NCBI GenBank assembly: GCA_946803715.1
Contig: CAMPET010000224.1
Coordinates: 90,039-104,364 of the forward strand
Direction: 5' to 3'
Length of the DNA stretch: 14,326 bases
Origin: Beroe ovata
Lineage: Eukaryota > Ctenophora > Nuda > Beroida > Beroidae
The position numbers and the translations under genes are program-made. Shown piece after piece: positions 8,758-14,326 of this stretch. Numbering within the stretch: the stretch's first letter is position 1; each line of letters starts with the position of its first letter. The notes under the pieces are model-generated. The model worked only from the letters and a program-made list of their open reading frames with translations, made no database searches and was not told where the DNA came from.

Positions 8758-9222
8758 ACTCATTCTTACACACGATTCCGTACCGGAAGCCGTCACAGTT
8801 TGCTTCATCAGTGCAAGATGGAGTGTCGCACACCTCATTACAGTTCTGTCTATCTTCACCTTGATCAACGAGATGGAGGATGTTTTCAGAACATGCAATT
8901 GTTGTATTTCGATTCGCTGACACAGGCACAGCCGTGAAAAACGTTGACTTGCTCCCGTACTTACAGAATGTAAATCCACAGAAGAACTTATCTGTCCGTA
9001 TCATGGCGTTACTATCAAATTCACGGGTGCCACAGAACTGGTAATGGAATGGGTCATTTTTGCAAGTAACGTTCACAAGCCCAGAGGTTGGAAGCATTGG
9101 CATGGGTTCTACTATATCCAAGAAGTATTCTCGTGACGTCACACATTGATATGTCGTCGTATAACGATCAATCTGTCCACAGACCCTCTTTAGAAACCTG
9201 TTCCTCTCCACCAATGGGCAAT
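8660..9222 (-). CDS. LDLa-containing GPCR: N-terminal cysteine-rich part (3' end at gap)
   Basis: The open frame encodes about 187 residues, including CPLVERNRFLKRVCGQIDRY, a block with CGTREF and FCGFTFCKYG, and a module with CNEVCDTPSCTDEANCDG and ending EVCDGRFNCFESGPLHSL at the join. The CDG and acidic-Cys spacing matches the ectodomain in the next contig, so it is the N-terminal part of the same kind of receptor. I end the exon at 9222 because CACCAG just before it is acceptor-like and two in-frame stops lie at 9236-9241; both the acceptor and the start are uncertain. The last 80 or so bases before the gap resemble 8575-8658. Confidence 0.7.
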
Positions 9223-9241
9223 CTGGTGAAGTGGATTATCA

Positions 9242-9346
9242 CTGCCTGCCGCCTGGCAATGCTGTCGTGAGCAGCAAAGCGGCGAGTGTCAGCTTTAATG
9301 GCGCGCGTGCGGAACCAGGGACTAAGACTATTTTTATCATTTGCAT
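9242..9346 (-). other. Possible signal-peptide-coding segment
   Basis: In the same frame as the downstream receptor exon, ATG codons at 9346 and 9340 open a 33-35-codon frame. It reads MIKIVLVPGSARAPLK and then a hydrophobic core LTLAALLLTTALPGG, closed by TGA TAA at 9241-9236. This is what a secretory signal peptide looks like, and the receptor needs one. No good GT donor or normal-length intron links the two, so this could be a broken start, an assembly error or coincidence. Confidence 0.4.
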
Positions 9347-10302
9347 TTCAAGTGGTAGCCTATAAAACCGGGGTTAACTTAAAGATGAAAAATTTAGGTC
9401 CGGTGTGAAGTCCGTATTACCTATATTTGTTAGGTAGGTACTACAACAGGTATTGGAGCCTGATCAAAGATGAGAGTGATATCACCCAAATCCAAGTTTT
9501 TGAAGGGAAATTTTGCCTGGATAGAAAGCTCCATCAAAGTTTTATTTGATGGAAGAGTTATAAGTCATATTCAGAGTTATCAGACGTTGATTTCAAAACT
9601 TTTGAATGAAATTCGTGAACTTATATACCTAGTTTTTCTGTCGGTACAGCGAAATTATTGTAATCTACCCAAATTACCTGCACTTATGGAGTTGCCAAGA
9701 TACGTTATACAGATTATGAGAGTCAAGATGCACTTTCTAGCTGCCATATTTCTACCTTTAAATATTGGAGCAAAAAAGAATTGCACGTTGTCAACTGAAG
9801 CTTGAGAAGATGTGAAACATATATTGAGACAAAAAACTATTCATATAACTCACGGCTCGCATAATGTAATATTCAGCGTTATGAAAAGTCGTGAAAAATG
9901 GTCAAACCTTCTTTCGCGAACTTTTGAACAAAAAGCATGGAGCTTTGGTGTAAAGTCTCATGCTACATTGAATTTAAAGTCTTATGGCTACATTGAATTT
10001 TAGATTTTATAGTTATATTTTAAGTAAAATATATAAATGTCAATTCACTAATTACCTACCAATTTCAGCTGACACATCGTAAAATTTATAGTCAATATCA
10101 TAGTAAAAATGCATATCGATTATCGCCAAAACATGATCGAAATTAATGAAACATTGACTGCTGCAAAGCAAAGCACCAAACCAAAATCGCATGATTTGTG
10201 TAATTATTTAGGTAGTTATTTTGGTCACCTCTGTTCCAATCCCCATCTTTCCTGTTGATTTCAAGTGGACTCTCGTAATCGCACGCAGAGCAATATAAAT
10301 AC
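9347..10302. other. AT-rich flank upstream of the receptor, no gene recognised
   Basis: Plus-strand open frames at 9470-9805 (111 codons) and 9812-10003 (63 codons) lie one after another but match no family I know and are AT-rich. TATAAAA occurs on the plus strand at 9361-9367, about 110 bases before the first ATG, which may be chance. A 25-bp tandem pair sharing GCTACATTGAATTT starts at 9962 and 9987. Confidence 0.45.
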
Positions 10303-10560
10303 AGGGTGTGTCAAAAAAGTGGACAAAAGTTCACGTCCATATCTCAGCTTCTGTTCGGAGTTTCTAGATTAAATTCGGAGGTGTGGAAGGTATTGGCAAT
10401 TACAGTTTCTTGCAAAAATTTCAAGAACCTAGCCCAAAAACTGCCCCAGTAATCAGTAAACAAGTGACTTTTCAGTTTTTCTTCATTGCTAATGCTGTCT
10501 ATAACTCTGGTCGTGAATAGAGTTTAGCAATGAAATTTGCAGCGTAGATAGACATTATCA
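10303..10560. mobile_element. Possible DNA-transposon terminus
   Basis: After TA at 10300-10301 the sequence runs CAGGGTGTGTCAAAAAAG and then TGGACAAAAG. Ends of the form TACAGGGTGTNNCAAAAAA are frequent at termini of mariner-like and other TA-inserting elements. No matching inverted end and no transposase frame are found in the window, so the extent is a guess. Confidence 0.25.
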
Positions 10561-10615
10561 CCAGTGGCATAACTATCTGACATGCCTCATAACCATTATA
10601 ATCACTATGTTCTCA

Positions 10616-10635
10616 CTACCCATTACTATGGGTAG
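10616..10635. repeat. 8-bp palindrome
   Basis: CTACCCAT (10616-10623) and ATGGGTAG (10628-10635) are exact arms around TACT. No function assigned. Confidence 0.5.
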
Positions 10636-10922
10636 AGAGTTAGTGTATGGGAAGTCAGGGTGAACCACATACGCATATGATAATAGTCTTTGTTCTGTCA
10701 TACCTTGTGTCTATTAATACATCCGATGAAAGATGTAATGCGATAAGTGTCGGCATGAGTGTTGTCATTGAGTGAATATAGTTAAGTAATTAGCTCTCAA
10801 CAACCTCTCTTCCTGATAATATAATATGCTAGGATGGCATATTGTTGGTCGTATGAGTGCCGTGTGATCCAGTGCCCACCACACTCAGCTGGCACGTGGC
10901 AGAGTGCGTATTCCGCTGAACA

Positions 10923-10925
<3 letters not shown>

Positions 10926-10983
<58 letters not shown>

Positions 10984-11224
10984 NGTGTCTGTGTCTTTGT
11001 CTGTGTGTGTGTCTGTGTGTGTCTGTGTGTCTGTGTCTGCGTGTCTGTGTCTGTGTGTATGCGTTTGTCTGTGTGTGCGTTGTGTGTGTTTTTGTGTGTA
11101 TTGTGTGTGTGTTTGTTTGCGTGTGTACGTGTGTGTTTGCGTGTGTATTGTATGTGTGTGTGTATGTGTGCGTGTGCGTGTGTACGTGTGTGCGTTTGTG
11201 TGTGTATGCGTTTGTCTGTGTGTG
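10926..11224. repeat. Long GT microsatellite with join base
   Basis: A perfect TG run of 58 bases (10926-10983) meets an 'n' at 10984 and continues as interrupted GT with TC, GC and TA variants to about 11224. Open frames here encode only Cys-Val or Thr-His runs and are not genes. The true length is probably unresolved at the join. Confidence 0.95.
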
Positions 11225-11490
11225 CAGTGTGCACTGGCAGCAAACTTGTTGAGATGTAGACGGCTGTCAACTGGTAATAATCTGAATACTAGACCTGCTA
11301 TTCTATAAATATTTCCGGACAGCAGCTATTCAGCATATGGGATGTTGGTATATTTATGAAGGAGCACCAAGCCAACAGTATGCAACACGCGATATTCGGC
11401 CACGAATACCGCCAGTGTCTCATATCTCTTCACAATGAGATGAGGAGTGTGCAGCTCTCCACAGTGCTACCCATGAAACTCAATATCAAG
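11225..11490. other. Spacer, nothing recognised
   Basis: Unique sequence with no long open frame and no recognised motif, between the GT microsatellite and the E-box cluster. Confidence 0.5.
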
Positions 11491-11491
11491 T

Positions 11492-11760
11492 CACGTGCGA
11501 GTCTCGTGACGGTCTAGCTGTGTCCAGGGCAGCGCACGTGCGTGGTACTACACTGTCACGTGTCTGGAATACATGGTGTCACATGCGCGCCTCGTGGTCA
11601 GCACGTGACTTCTGTGTAGTATCCGTTAGATAAGGCTCATATGTAGTCACGAGGCAGTTGATGGGTTGATACGCGGCAAGCACACTTCCCCACAGCAGAT
11701 GAACTGAGAAGTGCTAGTGTGTGATGGAGGATGGGGTGGTCATGTGACCCCACTCACGTG
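11492..11760. promoter_or_regulatory. Cluster of CACGTG E-boxes
   Basis: CACGTG occurs at 11492-11497, 11535-11540, 11557-11562, 11602-11607 and 11755-11760. The last sits in TCACGTGACC, close to the USF/TFEB/MITF-type consensus. Variants CACATG (11580-11585) and TCATGTGA (within 11738-11749) add two bHLH-zip-type sites. Five exact sites in 269 bp is far above the one per 4,096 bp expected at random; the other 14 kb holds only three. No promoter or transcript can be pointed to, so regulatory function is inferred from site density only. Confidence 0.45.
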
Positions 11761-11763
11761 ACC

Positions 11764-12330
11764 CATTCTCAGTAAGACCGTTGGACATGTTGTCCTGTGC
11801 TAATTGGACGTACCCTAATTCACTACCCGCTGGTTTTTATACCACAGCACGATCTTTCTTTCTTTTCAATGATATTACCTTGTGTTTGTGTGTGTTGGTT
11901 GTTGTACTATGACATCATAAGTATCATCATTATCGTCATGCGCCTCGAATGAGTACATTAGCTCGCAGGTATAATAACAATACAGTGTAGATTGCTCAAA
12001 TATCACCGCTATTAATTGAACTCTTGATTACACCCACAGTATCGCAACTACAGGATACAGTCTTGCAGGATCGTGTACTCGTGTATTTGTACTCCATCAC
12101 CCACTTCGCATAGCCACTATTGTACGAGATACGGCATACATTCCTGCCACCACCATGTACCAATGTACCGATACTACTTGTCTATATGAAGCCGTAGTAC
12201 ACATTGTGGAAGTGTCGCTATACCAGCTATAGTTAGGAAGTGTATTGCAAGCCACTGTTACAGCTGCAATACTGGACTGCTTCATCTGACATCCGTGTAT
12301 ACTTGTCAATAATATACAGCCTGTTATACG
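11764..12330. other. Spacer between E-box cluster and minisatellite, no gene recognised
   Basis: Contains short pyrimidine and GT runs and a 70-codon minus-strand frame (12097-12309) without recognisable features. Confidence 0.5.
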
Positions 12331-12854
12331 CCTTGGTGTTAGCCTTGGTGTTGTTAGTGTTGTACTGTTGTTAGTGTTGTGGTGGTGTTAGTGTTGTGGT
12401 GGTGTTAGCGTTGTTAGCATTGTAGTGGTGTGAGAGTTGCAGTGGTGTTAGCATTGTAGTGGTGTTAGCATTGCAGTGTTGTTAGTGTTGTTAGCATTGT
12501 AGTGTTGTTAACATTGTTTTTGTTAGCCTTGGTGTTGTTAGCATTGTAGTGTTGTTAGCATTGTAGGGGTGTTAGTGTTGTAGTGGTGTTAGTGTTGCAG
12601 TGGTGTTAGCATTGTAGTGGTGTTAGCATTGTAGTGGTGTTAGCACTGCAGTGGTGTTAGAATTGTATTGGTGTTAGCGTTGTTAGCATTTTTCTATTGT
12701 AGTAGTCTAAGCTTTGCAGTGGTGTTAGCATTGCAGTGATGTTAGCATTGTACTGTTGTTAGCATTGCAGTGGTGTTGGCATTGTAGTGGTGTTAGTGTT
12801 GTAGTGGTGTTAGCATTGCAGTGGTGTTAGTGTTGTAGTGGTGTTAGTGTTGTG
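12331..12854. repeat. Minisatellite, 17-bp unit GTGTTAGCATTGTAGTG type
   Basis: About 520 bp are built from GTGTTAGCATTGTAGTG-like units with a 17-bp period, mixed with shorter GTTGTTAGC/T variants, especially at the left edge. Common substitutions are GCATTG against GTGTTG and GTAGTG against GCAGTG. The period is not a multiple of three and no coding frame persists. Confidence 0.92.
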
Positions 12855-13740
12855 ATTGCCCTACCATTGCTTACCCTCAATGTAACACATTATGATTGAC
12901 TTCATATGTCGTCCAAACTTCACTCCTCTCCCTACTCAAGGAGAGTTTCTACGCGGCTAAAATAGCCGCTACCTACACACATGAACTCTGCTATAATAAC
13001 GAGCATACATTATGCGGTGTTGCACCCGNTTACCAACTAATGACCTGCTTACACCACGCTTGGTAACACAGACACACACACATGGTCACACGAAATGGCG
13101 CCTTATCAAACTCCATTATTACACAATATGTGGGTATATCGGAAAGTGCTCGACTACTTATCGGGAAATGCCTCTCCTCAATGCCACCCGACGGAGTTTT
13201 CACACAAAATATGTCCCCGCTCTCTCTCTCTCTCTCTCAATCTAATTTCAATATAACAGAGATCTGCAGCGCCATTGCTTTGCCGTCAGGGCTTCCCTCC
13301 TCTTTTCATGCGTGTTTTGCTGTGTGCCGCTTCACATACTCCGCATAGTGTAGAGGAGAACTGTGCATGTTTGTCTATAGTATAGGTATGTGTGAGAGAG
13401 ATGTGTATTCATGGCGAATTTATTGATGAAGGAGCCACTATTACGGCATGCTTCACACATCCTTCACAAGTGTCGGTGTGACTGAGACTACCCTTTGCTA
13501 TCAGCGCTTCACACCAATGTTCTGTAAAATCTCTCCTCTCTCTCCATTACAGTAGTAGGAGGGTGATTCACCGACTATAGCAACTGTACTATACGCTTAC
13601 ACACATTGCCCATTTGTGTGTACAACGTTGTTTTTTCCGTTATTTTTGTCCGTTGCCTAACATGTATTCATTGACTTTGATTCGGCATGATTACAGAAGT
13701 CCAACAGCTGAAAAATGCTGGTTTTCTGTTCGGAGGTCGC
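12855..13740. other. Non-coding stretch with join base at 13029
   Basis: Holds an exact 7-bp hairpin (12953-12969), an 'n' at 13029, a short CA run near 13070-13082 and a CT run at 13219-13238. Open frames of 77 and 88 codons show no domain. Confidence 0.5.
12953..12969. repeat. 7-bp hairpin with AAA loop
   Basis: GCGGCTA (12953-12959) and TAGCCGC (12963-12969) are exact inverted arms around AAA. No gene neighbours it. Confidence 0.6.
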
Positions 13741-13754
13741 AACGTATAGCGAAG

Positions 13755-13790
13755 TATAGTATAGGGTATAGTATAGGGTATAGTATAGGG
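13755..13790. repeat. Three copies of 12-bp TATAGTATAGGG
   Basis: Exact copies lie at 13755-13766, 13767-13778 and 13779-13790, and a related GTATAG word lies just before. Simple tandem repeat. Confidence 0.93.
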
Positions 13791-14300
13791 AAGTATATTT
13801 AATGGCTTATCAAGAAGGACATATTAAAGTCACACTTAAGTCACACTAATAGAAGTCGCTGTACTCGGTTAAAACCCAATTGAATTTTCATCAATTAAGC
13901 GTATTTTCATCATCAAGTGACTTGCTGTGAGGATTGAGTCCTCGTATACGAGAATGTTCATTGAGTGAAGCCTCCATCTCATGTTACATTGAGTTATGTG
14001 ATCATTGACTGATATATTGCACGGAACTAGATTGTATCTCATTTTAATGAGATACGTTCATTACCTACCTCCCTACAGTACAACATGATCCCTGTGTATA
14101 GTTTGTAGTTTGATGTATTGTTGGTAGTTTCGGATGACGATGGCAATTTGTTCAGTAACGAGGGGTTTTGGTGTGGTGATGATAAGTTTTGTTGAAAAAA
14201 TCCGTTCAAAAAGTGATGTTAACACCTGTTGGCTCTGAGCGTGCACCATGTTAACACAGTCACCAAAAAACTTTGCTAATGTCACAAAATATCATGTTCC
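13791..14300. other. Right-edge non-coding stretch
   Basis: A 70-codon minus-strand frame (14073-14285) is the longest; it matches no family I know, and its stop comes before the only donor-like site (GAG/gtaggt). On the plus strand, ctccctacag ending at 14082 is acceptor-like but is followed by an early stop. I call no gene. Confidence 0.45.
14034..14055. repeat. 10-bp palindrome
   Basis: GTATCTCATT (14034-14043) and AATGAGATAC (14046-14055) are exact arms around TT. This is the longest simple palindrome in the right third of the window. Confidence 0.6.
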
Positions 14301-14302
14301 TG

Positions 14303-14326
14303 CACACACACACACACACACACACA
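14303..14326. repeat. CA microsatellite at window end
   Basis: A perfect CA run reaches the window edge. Confidence 0.92.

Noticed and set aside
9470-10003. Two successive plus-strand frames as a split gene or transposase
   Set aside because: No recognisable motif, no splice signal joining them, AT-rich composition; the TATAAAA upstream alone is not enough.
10797-11308. Long open frames through the GT/CA microsatellite on both strands
   Set aside because: They encode only Cys-Val or Thr-His dipeptide runs forced by the dinucleotide repeat and cross a join base.
12331-12854. Spaced repeats as a CRISPR-like array
   Set aside because: Units are contiguous with no unique spacers, and the genome is eukaryotic; this is a minisatellite.
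14073-14285. 70-codon minus-strand frame as a possible exon
   Set aside because: No family match from reading, and the stop precedes the only donor-like site.

Overview
The window looks like nuclear DNA from a non-vertebrate animal. It has an aminotransferase gene split by GT-AG introns, a long rhodopsin-family receptor with LDL-receptor class A-like cysteine modules, a degenerate tRNA inside a foldback element, and many microsatellites and minisatellites. LDLa-bearing receptors of this kind are known from molluscs (the Lymnaea GRL101 type) and other invertebrates. I cannot name the phylum. Single 'n' bases at 6541, 8659, 10984 and 13029 look like assembly joins of unknown length, and they matter for reading the genes.

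Layout. 1-85 is microsatellite and intron. 86-1701 (+) holds the last four visible exons of a kynurenine aminotransferase / cysteine-S-conjugate beta-lyase (KYAT-type) gene; its first third lies left of the window. 2190-3042 is a diverged tandem repeat of about 160-260 bp with a small hairpin in most units. 3043-4790 is mostly anonymous non-coding DNA with small palindromes, clustered TAATTA motifs and one weak candidate exon. 4792-5050 is a foldback (MITE-like) element with terminal inverted repeats and a tRNA-like core on the minus strand. 5138 to about 9222 (-) is the receptor locus. It is interrupted by two assembly joins, and sequence is duplicated on both sides of each. Read together, the three pieces describe one protein of roughly 1,050 residues: a cysteine-rich LDLa-like ectodomain and a seven-helix C-terminus, with no intron visible. 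A possible signal-peptide ATG sits upstream at 9340 but is separated from the ectodomain by two consecutive in-frame stops.

9341-10920 is AT-rich anonymous DNA with a possible transposon terminus at about 10303. 10926-11224 is a GT microsatellite. 11492-11760 carries five CACGTG E-boxes and two E-box variants. 12331-12854 is a minisatellite built on a 17-bp unit. The rest to 14326 is non-coding sequence with small palindromes, a 12-bp triplet repeat and terminal CA repeats.

The two genes are convergent: the aminotransferase reads rightward and the receptor leftward. Nothing in the sequence links them functionally. The items most worth following up are the 819-bp duplicated receptor segment (allelic contigs or recent tandem copy), the double stop in the receptor 5' region, the tRNA-cored foldback element and the E-box cluster.
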